DNA from: Ganoderma boninense
Lineage: Eukaryota > Basidiomycota > Agaricomycetes > Polyporales > Polyporaceae
DNA: 64,000 bases
Assembly (NCBI GenBank): GCA_002900995.3
Contig: PJEW03000014.1
Location: 409,214 to 473,213 of the forward strand
Direction of reading: 5' to 3'
The translations under genes were made by a program, and so were the position numbers. Below the pieces are notes generated by a model. The model made no database searches. It saw only the letters and a program-made list of their open reading frames with translations, and was not told the origin of the DNA. Below, piece after piece: positions 34,244 to 44,368 of the stretch (the first letter of the stretch is position 1; every line of letters begins with the position of its first letter).

Positions 34244-35328
34244 CATCAGTAAAACTTGCACCGGTCTGGATGATCTGAGTAAGTACCATCCCAGACTTTT
34301 CAGATCATGTCCAGACATTTCAGCTTGAAATAGCGCCCAGAACCCCCAGACCCACGGTCAGAGATCGCCCGACATACCAGTTCAGACCTCTGAAATTATT
34401 CAGACCTTTCAGACTACGAAGACCAGAGGTGCGGAGCGAGGGTAAGGATAATAACAGGCGACACAGGGGAATTTCGAACATGCTAGACATATCTACGGGC
34501 TACTTGGGGGGTCGTAGAGCTTCAGCGCATGGCTGCGCGAGGAGCTTGCTAATATAACTTCAGCCTCTCCGGTGGTACATAACGTGCGGCCACCAGCGTA
34601 GCTAGCGCAACACTGCGAGGTATGCCATATATTATAACCCATATAAAGGGTGCATACGGAGGATATGCAATATACAAACTATCAGGATCACTCTAGGATC
34701 GCTATGCTAGCGCAGGGGAGTAGCGAGAAATAGAATTAGGGGATATGCCACAGCTATGAGGTCTCGCGAGCCCTCCCTCCCTGCAGGGCCTCAACACCAT
34801 GCTTGATAAGTGACAGGAAGGCGGAAAAATGGAAGCAGGAAAGATGGATGATAACGAGGACAAGAGCAACTCAGCGCGGGCGAAGGAGCACTGAAACGAG
34901 TCCTTCGCCGAGACTCGTCTCACTCTTGTGTGCATGGAAATGCTAAATGTGCGTCCTTAGGACTCACCTAGAACTCGGCGACCTCACTTTGTGTGGAACT
35001 GATATTGTTCCTGCCCCCCTCCCGAGTGCCCCGTCATTCGCATCAGTAACTGGAGTTGCCCACCACTGTCCTGCTACCGCTCCTGGACTTGATCGGACGC
35101 GAGGATTCGAAATGTTCGCAATTTGGCTTGTAAAATGGTCCATGATGGGCATAGAGCGAGACCGGGGGTCGCAAACAGGGCGCATGAGACTGGAAGAGGA
35201 GAGCGAGAAGATGGAGGTTGAGGTCGGAAGGATAGGCGCCTAATGTCTGGATCTGAAAAAGTCCAAGCGTCTGGATGGGTGGCTGTCCAGTACTTCCAGA
35301 CGTTCAGAGATTGTCAGTTTTACTGATG
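34244..35328. mobile_element. candidate non-autonomous DNA transposon, about 1.09 kb
   Basis: The left end CATCAGTAAAACT (34244) is the exact reverse complement of the right end AGTTTTACTGATG (35316-35328). Subterminal regions on both sides are enriched in TCTGGA/CCAGAC and TTCAGA words (for example CAGACATTTCAG, CAGACCTTTCAGAC; right side GTCTGGATCTGAA). There is no coding capacity for a transposase. A clear target duplication was not found, so the superfamily is open. Confidence 0.55.
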
Positions 35329-35400
35329 GGGTTGACGCCGGGGAGGAGCAAAGAGTTATACAGGTAGACGCGGCGGCGCGCGCGCGCCGCCGCGAGACCC

Positions 35401-35487
35401 CTCATTTTTTCGCCATTTATTAGGGTGAAAGGAAACACATGGTGAAAGGACACGATTTGTGGCTCATTTTTCGCCATTTATTAGGCC
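35401..35487 (+). repeat. short direct duplication CTCATTTTT-CGCCATTTATTAGG
   Basis: CTCATTTTTTCGCCATTTAT followed by TAGG at 35401 recurs as CTCATTTTTCGCCATTTATT followed by AGG at 35463, about 62 bp apart, just outside the left arm of the KDZ element. Confidence 0.8.
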
Positions 35488-35639
35488 AGATTGAAGGACT
35501 CGGTGGGAGAGGAAGGTGGCAGGCAGCGCCGCCTTCGGCACCTGCCCACCCTTGGCACCTTTTTGGGCCGCTTCGCGGCCGGGCCCCACCCTTGGGAATG
35601 ACTAATTTGCCTAACGACCCTCCCGGAGAAGACTGGGGT

Positions 35640-36571
35640 TTTTTTCTTCGTTTCTTTCCGACGGCATGTACTTATATCGTCTTCCTTAGTTCTATTGGTA
35701 ATTACCATTTTACCTGTGCGCAAACCTCTAAGTGGCGGTTACTCGGGAAAGGGGGTCTGTTTGCTAGGGTTCTGATGGTAAGTACTGCCGGCGCCCCGGA
35801 ACCGACGGGGCGTTGAGTTAGCATCCAGTCTGCCGCCGCTAATTCCGCTCGGTCAGTCTATTCAGTGCGCTCCCCTTCCTTTGCCGACGATCGCCGCCCA
35901 TGTCCTGCCCGCCGTCGGCGACGATGAGCTCGCCCTTCCCTCCCCCTCCCCTTCCTCTTGGGTCGTTTCGCCCCGTTTCCTTCCACCTCCTTGTACACAC
36001 TCGACAGCGCGTGAAGCCTCGAATATCCTGGGACGGCCCCTTTAGCGTTTGCAACTTATGCGCTGAGGCTGTGGGAATGCACTCCCGCAGCGCTCGGGTG
36101 TTGTAGTTAGCGCACGAGGACTGTCCATCAATTCCGCCCATCGCTAAGCGCCCTCCCGCCCCCGCCTTCCTCCGCGCGCTCCTTTCCTCTGCGATGGATC
36201 TCTCGCCAACCTTGCTCGTTCTGGACGCCGCCTCTCAAGGCCATTTCTCGACTCTCGGGAATCTTCTCCGCTGTCTTTCCATGTGTTATCCACCCCCGTG
36301 GATCTCGCTGCAATCATCGTCCAATTTGAATGTTCGTGGCGATTCTAGCGACGTTCGCCGAGATCCCGCCCAACCAGACGCTCTGTCTTTGCCAGGGCGT
36401 TGAGTAATCGCTGCATCAATCACCCGCCAGCAACCTTCTCCTCTCTCCCAGGCACCGCCGTCGCCGACCGTCCGCAGTCTTTCGGACCCTCCCACTGTAG
36501 CGCCGCCCGAGCGTCGCTCCCATCAGCTCCACAGGTGAGTGGGCCGGACACCCTCTAATGTTTCGCCTCAT
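35640..36571 (+). repeat. left inverted arm of the KDZ element
   Basis: Matches 41830-42745 in reverse complement over about 0.9 kb with scattered substitutions and indels. It ends at the assembly gap. The arm contains an exon-like stretch (ATG at 36194, MDLSPTLLVLDAASQGHFST) and ends with a CACAG/GTGAGT splice-donor-like site conserved in both arms. Confidence 0.85.
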
Positions 36572-36671
36572 NNNNNNNNNNNNNNNNNNNNNNNNNNNNN
36601 NNNNNNNNNNNNNNNNNNNNNNNNNNNNNNNNNNNNNNNNNNNNNNNNNNNNNNNNNNNNNNNNNNNNNNN
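36572..36671. other. assembly gap, 100 N
   Basis: Exactly 100 N, a conventional placeholder for a gap of unknown size. It falls between the left arm and the cargo gene of the KDZ element, where the long inverted repeat may have blocked assembly. Confidence 0.99.
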
Positions 36672-37125
36672 CGTAACGTCGACGTACCAGTCGGCCCCAT
36701 ACCAGATCCCTGTTAGAACCCCGACCTTCACCGCATATATCTTCTTCTTCTTATCGGAAGTGAAAATCTTCGAGACCGAGCGGGAGTCTTTGATCAGCTG
36801 CAGCAGCGAGGTCGGGTCGTCCGAGCCGGGGTCCTGAATGCAGGAGACGATCTTCTTGCTGAACGCCTCGACCTTGCGAGCTTCCGTCAGACCGAGGGAC
36901 GTGACGACGATAGGAAGTAGATCGGTATGATAGCCAATCGCGATGTTTTTGGGTCTGCCTAGCGATTAAATGAGGACCAGCAGAGAGGAGGATGAACGTA
37001 CCGAGCCTTCAAGATTCCCGTCGTACCCGCGCCTCCGCCAAGGACAACGGTGTATATCGTTGCATCTTGAGCTGTCGTTGGTTCCATGCCAGTTTGGGGT
37101 CCTCGATCCCCCACCGTGACCATTA
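36672..37125 (-). CDS. KDZ cargo gene, C-terminus lost in gap
   Basis: Exon 1 ends at 37002 (candidate start MVTVGD at about 37125, or MEPTTAQD nearer the donor) and exon 2 starts at 36954; the GTACGT...GGCAG intron is in phase. The protein reads ATIYTVVLGGGAGTTGILKA, then PKNIAIGYHTDLLPIVVTSL, a charged helical stretch and finally KKKIYAVKVGVLTGIWYGAD, before the gap. The last segment faintly resembles the N-terminal hybrid-binding domain of RNase H1 (YAVxxGxxxGI...W), which also occurs as a stand-alone domain in fungal proteins; this is a weak inference from about 20 residues. An upstream exon (RRISSAEAAS, GTGAGC donor near 37233) may belong to it. Confidence 0.5.
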
Positions 37126-37598
37126 AATGACGAGAGGGGAGGGGGGGGGAGGGGGGGGGAGGCAAACAAGGAAGGGGGCGAGTGGGAGAGGGTCGACACA
37201 AGGGGCTTTGGAAGATACCCAGGATAGGCGCTCACTTGCAGCTTCAGCTGAAGATATGCGACGCTGCATGTGCGCACACGAGAGCTCTCCACTCCTCTTC
37301 CGTTCCCGGCCTCCATGGTTGTATGTAAAAATTAGTAAACATTGCACTTATGACCGCGAGGGCCGTGTTGTAGCTGCCGTAAAACTTTGAGGGGTAGGAT
37401 TCATTGTATTCATTATCTTCACTAGAAGCCTCTGTACGATGTTTCTTGCAATGTCCGATGTTCGAAAATGAGGTCATGGGTTTTATCGGGTGTTTGAACG
37501 CTTCCATTGATCACACGGGGCCTTGCTAACAGAACGCGAGCATCTTCACGAGGCTGGAGTTACGGAAAACTGTGATATGCGAGGAGGTAATACAGGCG

Positions 37599-40500
37599 CT
37601 ATGTGTGAATTGTAGCGATAAAGTCCGTCAGCGAATTCATCATGATATCCGCATGCTCGTCATCAGGCTCCCCTCCTTCATCCGGGTCTGCATAATCCCC
37701 CTCCCATGACAGTAGTAGATCTAGGGAACAGGTGCGGGGTAGTGCGGGAAGCGGTGCGCCCTCGCGTTGACCGTACGCCATGTTGCCGTGGAAGTCTGGG
37801 TGGTGAAAAATCTTGCGGATTTGAGTAGAAATCACCACATTCGCGTGACGCCGCCGTCGAACATAATCTGCTACAGCTCCGAAGAGGGGGTCCCGCGTGC
37901 GGATGAGATCCTCTAGTACAGCGGCGAAAAGGATCTCTTCGTCGCGAATAGAGGTCATGACCCGCCGAGCCTCAACGCCGACGCGCTCGATCTCCTCGCG
38001 TGCGCGCTCTACGCGGCTGGACTGGCGCATCAGCTCGCGGATGGCTGGTTCAGCCCATCTCTTCCCCTGCAGATCACCGCGGGTGTCATTTAAGATCTCG
38101 AATTCTTGAAGGAAGCGGTAGTGGGAAACTTTCGTCCAGTCGAGCTCCGGGCGGCACAGAGCGCGCGCAGCGGCGTTATACTTATCCAACGCCGAGCGGA
38201 TCGCGCGGGAGCGCGTTTGCAGGCTTTTAGCTATGTGTCGGCGCACACGGTAGCCTACATGGAGCAGTCAGGTGTAAGACGCGATCCGTACGATGAAATC
38301 GTTCCTTACCAGTCTGAGCGAGATTCATCTTGTGAAGTTCGAAAAGCCTCTGAACAACCAGACGCTGAAGATTCAATAGCGCGACTTGGTAGTCACGCGT
38401 CGCGATGTATGCCTTTGTGTTGACGTAGTCTGGATCGTTGGGCTCCCACGGCACCTTGACACCGAGGTGAAACTCCATCTCGGCAACATCGAGCATCAAC
38501 GCCTTGCGGCGCTGATCAAGATATCTACGGTTGGTCTCGACGCGGCGCGTTTTGGAAGTGTCGGCGGTGTAGTCAGTAGGCCCACTCTCTGCAGGGAGAA
38601 AGGTGACGACGTGGGGGTCTCCTAGGGTCCTCTCAGCGGGTTCGGGCGGTGCGGGGAACGCGAGGCTCTTGGGGCCTGCCTCGAGGAATGTTTTGGAAGC
38701 AATGCCGAGCTGCGCCCTGTGGAGATCATCAGATGAAGTGAACGCACTTTTGCGCCAATCAACGGGGACCTACTCCACACTCCGCAATTCTTCTAAGGCT
38801 TGAACATAGGCGACGGCGTGGAGATGCCGGTCGTCCTCCTTCTGCAGGCTAGCCAAGTACGTCCCCTCCTCCGCCTTGAATCGCGCCAAGTCCTGAGGGG
38901 TGAGCTGAAGCTCACGGAGGCTGTGTGTGACCAGGGTCTCTTTCTCGTTGATGATCTCGCGGGCTTGGATGAAGTTGTCGTAGAGGAATTTACCGAGAGC
39001 GAGGTACCGCTCCTCGTCCCACCGCTGGAAATACATTTGAATTAGCACACGTCGGCGGTACGCGGACGTATACCGGATGATGGGAGCGAGTTGATTGGAG
39101 AGGCTAAATATACGCTCCATGGTTTCGAGATCTTCGAGGCCCATGCCTTTGATGCCGTTCGGATGGTGATGTTGCTGACAGGAGTAGGAGTGGGAGTATC
39201 CGTGGAACGCGTTCACGCATATGCGCGACCCAGAGTCCTTGAATATCTGTCCAAGCTTAGGGCTGCGCTGAAGTGTGCCTTGGAAGGAGCACCCAACGTC
39301 GAAGGCACAAACCCAGCGGTCACGGAAAACTTCGAGTGCCTTGGCGATGATTGCGAGCGGGTACTTCGCGCTGCCAAGGGAGGGAGTTAGCGTAATCCGG
39401 GAGCAATAAAATCCCATGCTACTCACAGCTCTCCGCTGCGCACCATATCAATGATCCAGAGCGTGATGGCATGACGACATGCAGCAGCGAATATTCCAGT
39501 CTCCTCAAAAATGTCCCAAGTGCGCTTTTTTTCATCCGCTGCCGCCGCTTTCCAGTTCTTGGTACAGGTAGAGTCGACCGCCTCTGAGCCATCTGTAGGG
39601 TCTGCTTCGAGAAGTATATTGAGGAGGGGATCGGAAGGCGCAGCGTCGCCAGCAGCGCCAAGGGTCAGCGGCAGGTTCTCGGTTGACGCCTGACCAGGGT
39701 CACCAAGGACAGGCACGCTCGCATCCTCATGGTGGGCGGCGATCGCCATGCCGTCAGTCGACAGGCGGTCCGGAACTGTCTCGACCGCCTCACCATCCAT
39801 ACCTGGGGAGGGGCGGGAGTCAGGCTGGGGGTGTTCCGCGCTGGTCTCTTCTGCAGATGGGAGATGTTTGGCTACTTCATAGGCATATTCATTGACAAAA
39901 GACGTAGGCAAGAAGTAATCGTCGTCCTCGAACACCCGCGCGTCAACAGCCTGCCGGCCGCCCGGCCTGCGGACACGCTTCAGGGACACATTCCCATCCA
40001 TGCAGAACATGCGGGAAAATTCGAGGGGAGGCTCGTCGGCAAGCTAACGAGACGCACGGTCAGATGCTTACAACGATTGAATGTGAGGGGGGATGACGTA
40101 CGTTATACCCGCATGCTGGGCAGCCGGTGCACGCCCGCCAAGTCGGAGAACCATGGCCGAGAGCTTGGGAGACGCGGCGGTCCACTGCGCGGAGGAGGAC
40201 GAGGTAGATGTCGAAGACGTCGGCGAGCGCCGTCCGATATGAGCGCCGGTAAGGAATCTGCGCACTATGAAGTGATCGACACAGGTGCAGCAGCGAAAGA
40301 ACTCACAGAATAGTAATGACACATAAGTTTTGTGAAGGCCTCGATGCTGAATGACGCCTTGCACAGCTTGATGCATCGCAAGAGCTCGAGAGTCTTCAAG
40401 GAGATGGCAAGCGATGGCTGATCAGGTGAGGTACCCAGGTATCCGTTGAGGACCAAGGCCTCCGAATGCGACAGAGCCGAAAAGAATGGAATTGTCGCCG

Positions 40501-41366
40501 TCTTGGCAAGAGTGTAGATGTCAAGAACGTGGATTGAGAACGGAGGGGGGGGGATGAAGGAGGTGGTGGCGGCGGCGGTGGCAGCGGCGGCGGAGGCGGA
40601 GGCGGAGGCGAAGGCGAAGGCGAGGACGGAGATAAGACAACGGATGGCTGGAGGGGTGACTCCCAGAAACAGGAGGACAAGAGGCGAGTGAGGGTTCCGG
40701 AGAGGGCGACGTTGTTGAAGACAAGATGTCAGCTGGAGGTGGGGGTGGGTAGCGGTACCGGATGAACGCGCTGATGAGGCGCGGGAGGACTTTTCCCCAG
40801 TTCGCTTCCAGACGTTCAAGGCGCCGCCCCCAAGTCCGCTTATCTTCAGCACGTCGAATAAATCGATGTCTACAAAACGATTGAACTTCAGTCATGATGC
40901 ATGAACGCACGAGAACGCACCTGAACTGCAATAGATCCCGCATTTGCACCCCCTCGTCCTCATCCTCCTCCACGTCCACCCACTGTGAGTCGACATCCAT
41001 CGGATCGTCATTGTCGTTGTCAAAAGCATGGCCGGGATCCTGGGGCGCAACATCTTGCTCCATGATGTCGGAGCTCTCCCCTCGCAAGTCTTGGACAGCA
41101 AGGCGCGTGGTTTCATCCGTCCCTAAGAAAAATCAGCAAAGAAAAGAGCGGTAGGGGGGACAAAGGTACGCACCAATGAGATTGTTGTACATCTGGGTCA
41201 TCGCGCGTTCGTGATCTTGAGCTATGGCGGTGACTCCGAGTAGTTGCGAGCGATATGTCCGGGGACCCGTGAGTGTTGAAGGTGCACCCTCGCCATGGTG
41301 AGGTGAGGGATAAGGGGAAGGGGCAACAACGCGGACCTTCCGCCAAGCTTTTGGTCGAGGGCCCAT
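37599..41366 (-). CDS. KDZ-family transposase, nine exons resolved
   Basis: Exons: 41366-41174, 41122-40921, about 40869-40312 (frame problem inside), about 40266-40102, 40043-39427, 39370-38774, 38716-38310, 38254-37599. All joins except the one noted are in phase with GTNNGN donors. The KDZ signature is clear: an acidic MDVDSQWVDVEEDEDEG region and LEANWGKVLPRLISAF near the N-terminus; DIYTLAKTATI; LAISLKTLELLR; a Cys pair CTGCPACGY; MFCMDGNVSLKRV; RVFEDDDYFLP; NWKAAAADEKKRTWDIFEETG; CRHAITLWIIDMVRSGEL; FDVGCSFQGTL; NAFHGYSHSYSCQQHHHPNG; GLEDLETMERIFSLSNQLAP. These include the conserved Asp/Glu and His/Cys positions of the family. In 40540-40640 a (CGCCTC)n tract and a G9 run separate two frames that should be one, so an intron in the repeat, a real frameshift or a homopolymer error is needed. 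Otherwise it looks intact. Confidence 0.93.
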
Positions 41367-41829
41367 GGTTGAGTGAGGCGGGACGCACTGCAGGGCCAGA
41401 CTACAGACGGCATATAAGTATGAGGGTTGGAGGGAGGCGAACACGCGTTCAACACGTTTGAGTGAGACCACGTGCGCGATCGCACAAGGCCGATCCAAGA
41501 TTACGATCTGCGCACTATGCGCGCGCGACCACACAACCACTCGCGACCGGTTGTCCACACTCAAGAAATGCCATGGGGGGGAGGGGGGGGCGCCTCCCCC
41601 CCTCCCCCTGTGGCATTCTGCAGGGCTGTTGCTGGCAAGGACTCACGGGGAGGTGGCGCGCGTTGGAAACCACTTGTCCACTGCCATAAATCCGTTATCG
41701 AGATTGAGGGATCAGACTGCGCGCTCGCGTCGCGCGGCTCCGATACAACATTGCATGTGCGCGATATGATGGTTCAAGTCGGAAGTAAGGTAAGGGGTGC
41801 ATAATGCATATATTACATGCACAGACCTT

Positions 41830-42745
41830 GATGAGCGCGAACATTAGAAGGGTGTCCGGCCACTCACCTGTGGAGCTGATGGGAGCGACGCTCGGGCGGC
41901 GCTACCAGTGGGAGGGTTCGAAGACTGCGGACGGTCGGCGACGGCGGTGCCTGGGAGAGAGGAAGAAGGTTGCTGGCGGGTGATTGATGGCAGCGATACT
42001 CAACGCCCGGCAAAGAACAGAGCGTCTGGTTGGGCGGGATCTCGGCGAACGTCGCTAGAATCGCCACGAACATCAATTGGACGATGATTGCAGCGAGATC
42101 CACGGGGGTGGATAACACATGGGAAAGACAGCGGAGGAAGATCCCGAGAGTCGAGAAATGGCCTTGAGAGGGCGGCGTCCAGAACGAGCAAGGTGGCGAG
42201 AGATCCATCGGCAAGGAAGGAGCGCAGCGGAGGAAGGCAGGGGCGGGAGGGCGGCTTAGCGATGGGCCGGAATTGATGGGACAGCCTCAGTGCGCTACTC
42301 AACGCCGAGCGCTCGGGAGTGCATCCCACAGCCTCCGCGACAAAAGTTGCACGCTAAGGCCGTCCAGGATATTCGAGGCTTCCGCGCTGTCGAAGTGTGT
42401 ACAAGGAGGTGGGAAGAACGGGCGAAACGACCAAGAGGAAAGGGAGGGGGAGGGGAGGGCTGAGCTCATCGGTCGCCGACGGCCGGGCAGGACATGGGCG
42501 GCGATCGTCGGCAAAGAGGGGAGCGCACTGAATAGACTGACGACGGATTAGCGACTGGCAAGACTGATGCTACTCAACGGCCCCGTCGCTTCCGGGCGCT
42601 TCGCAGTACTTACCATCAGAACCCTAGCAACATGACCCCCTTCCGAGCTACCCCACTTAGAGGTTTGCGCACAGGTAAATGGTATATACCAATAGACTAA
42701 GGAAGACGATATAAGTACATTGGTCGAAAAGAACGAAAGAAAACG
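41830..42745 (-). repeat. right inverted arm of the KDZ element
   Basis: Reverse-complement partner of 35640-36571. On the minus strand it reads toward the transposase start at 41366, so it may supply the promoter and a non-coding first exon, with the conserved GTGAGT at about 41866 as donor. An open frame in it (ATIVQLMFVAIL-type hydrophobic stretch, PPERRSHQLHR) ends at that donor. Confidence 0.85.
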
Positions 42746-42759
42746 ACCGCGAGGGGCTG

Positions 42760-43500
42760 GGAGGGGAGGAGGCCGTGCTCATCGTCGCCGACGGTGAGCA
42801 GACATGTGTGGTGGCCGTCAAGGAAGACGGAGAGCGCGGCGCGGAGGCTCGGTGCGCGACTTGATGGTGGGAGTTGATGGCGCGCCTGAGTTATCTCTTA
42901 TCAGTACTCTGCGCCTATCGCGTTATCTCCCGGAAAGAGGACTTGAAGGGAGGGCGTTGTTGGACTACTGTTTAAGGCAGGAGGGCAGAGGTATTGGCAG
43001 GGATACTGCCAGTGTGCGGGAATACAGTATTCAAGGCTAATTAGCCCGTCCAACCACGTCGTTAGGCAGGCTTACTAGCCTGGGAATCAGTGATGTCCTG
43101 GTGACTGGGCCATCAGGACCCACCCTCTCGCCCGCCATCCAGTCATCTGCCGAGATCTCACAGCACGCCAAAACATCACGGATGACGCCGACTCAGCCAG
43201 TAAGCGCGCTACGTCTCCTTTGTGGTTGAGGGGTGATAGTCAGGTCAGTCCGGTCTGGGCACTTTTGGGGGCTCGTGAAGCGAGACAATGTGCATAGCCG
43301 TTCTGTGCCGCTGCCGGCGATGGGGCCCAACACTAGATATTGAATACTTACCCCTGTCGTCCTTCTTCCACTATTCCAACAAGAGTATACCGATGCCGCG
43401 CAAGGCGGACCTGCTCTTCGTGATCGGGATCTCCCTCATGGTACACCGGTTCACAGCGCTCGTCCCGTCGAACCACCCACGGCCCTTATCAACCTCGAAC
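42760..43500. other. no supported gene
   Basis: Outside the right arm of the KDZ element. Short frames only. No terminal repeat or family motif recognised. Confidence 0.4.
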
Positions 43501-43502
43501 CC

Positions 43503-44227
43503 ATGAGCGATGTCGGATCGCGCGCACGAACGATGTCGTGCTACTCGGCGGATTCTACATCTGTGCTTCGGCGCGGCGATGATGTCATCCGAGGAATCGC
43601 AGCGGAGCTCGACTGGGCTGGCCCAGGGCTGGAGCGTGAATGGGCGAAGACCGAACTCGTTACCCTGGAGACTCGAGAGCCTCGGTGACGAGAGGAAGTG
43701 GTCGTAACGACGGTGACGGGGGCGTGGCGCCGTGGTCGACCTCACGACGACCGCCGTGGCGTAGGAGCCCGCAGCTCCTATCTCCGCAGACGGCTGCAGG
43801 GCAAATGCCATCAATTGTGACCCGGGTCGACATTGAGGATGTGTGAATCGAGGTGTAGATTGACGCGTTGACCGAGAGAGTCGACCCAGCCCTCGGAATC
43901 TCGGAGGACAAGGCAGCTCGAAGGAAAACGGTCACCCCATTGGTGTTCATCCGAGGGACCAAACAACGGATTCGGGATTCGAAGAAACTGATGAGGCCCA
44001 CCCTTCCGATCCGGAGTCGGTGGGGGACAGAGGAGATGCGGCATGAAGCACAGCGGATGGCGCGAAGGAGAAGGAGAATATGTGACGACCGTGGGTCCCG
44101 TGCTCACAGCTGGGCGGTGCTTGCTTTGGCTGCTTTACTGACCGGCACCATAGGTTCTCAGTTGGCAGGATATATCTTCAACTCTCAAGGTTGCTCTGCG
44201 TGTGCATGCCCAAACATGAAGATGTGA
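43503..44227 (+). CDS. hypothetical plus-strand gene with C-terminal hydrophobic segment
   Basis: ATG at 43503 opens MSDVGSRARTMSCYSADSTS and runs 61 codons. After short GT-AG-like sites, a second segment from about 43868 to 44227 reads VDPALGISEDKAARRKTVTP, a basic region (RMARRRRRICDDRGSR) and a strongly hydrophobic stretch (WAVLALAALLTGTIG) near the C-terminus, ending SACACPNMKM plus stop. The second segment has no ATG at its start, so splicing to the first is assumed but the joins were not settled. The minus strand is also open in places. It could be a small tail-anchored protein; function unknown. Confidence 0.3.
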
Positions 44228-44368
44228 TGGATGCATCGGAGAGGATACAGATAGTGATATGCGTAAAGTGTCACAAGACTACCTCATGCGTCCATGAAGT
44301 CGACCATTGTCGTCAGGTCCTCGCTGAGGATTCCGGGTAGTGATTCGGAGATAGCATTTCTCCCCTAC

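Larger units (their letters stand above)
35640..42745 (-). mobile_element. KDZ (Kyakuja-Dileera-Zisupton) DNA transposon with long inverted arms
   Basis: A nearly complete KDZ transposase gene (37599-41366, minus) is bracketed by two copies of the same ~0.9-kb sequence in opposite orientation: 35640-36571 (plus) and 41830-42745 (minus). Shared landmarks, read inward, include ATGTACTTATATCGTCTTCC, GGGTTCTGATGGTAAGTACTG, CAGTCTATTCAGTGCGCTCC, CCGACGATCGCCGCCCATG, TCGAATATCCTGG, the ATGGATCTCTCGCC block and CAGCTCCACAGGTGAGTGG. A second minus-strand gene lies between the left arm and the transposase and is cut by the gap. Total length is about 7.1 kb plus an unknown gap length. Outer ends and target duplications were not defined. 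KDZ elements are established in basidiomycetes, some linked to TET/JBP genes; none was recognised in the visible part. Confidence 0.85.

Noticed and set aside
35640..42745. TET/JBP dioxygenase gene inside the KDZ element
   Set aside because: Such genes accompany some KDZ elements, but no HxD...H dioxygenase core was found in the visible sequence; the gap could hide one, so it is not claimed.
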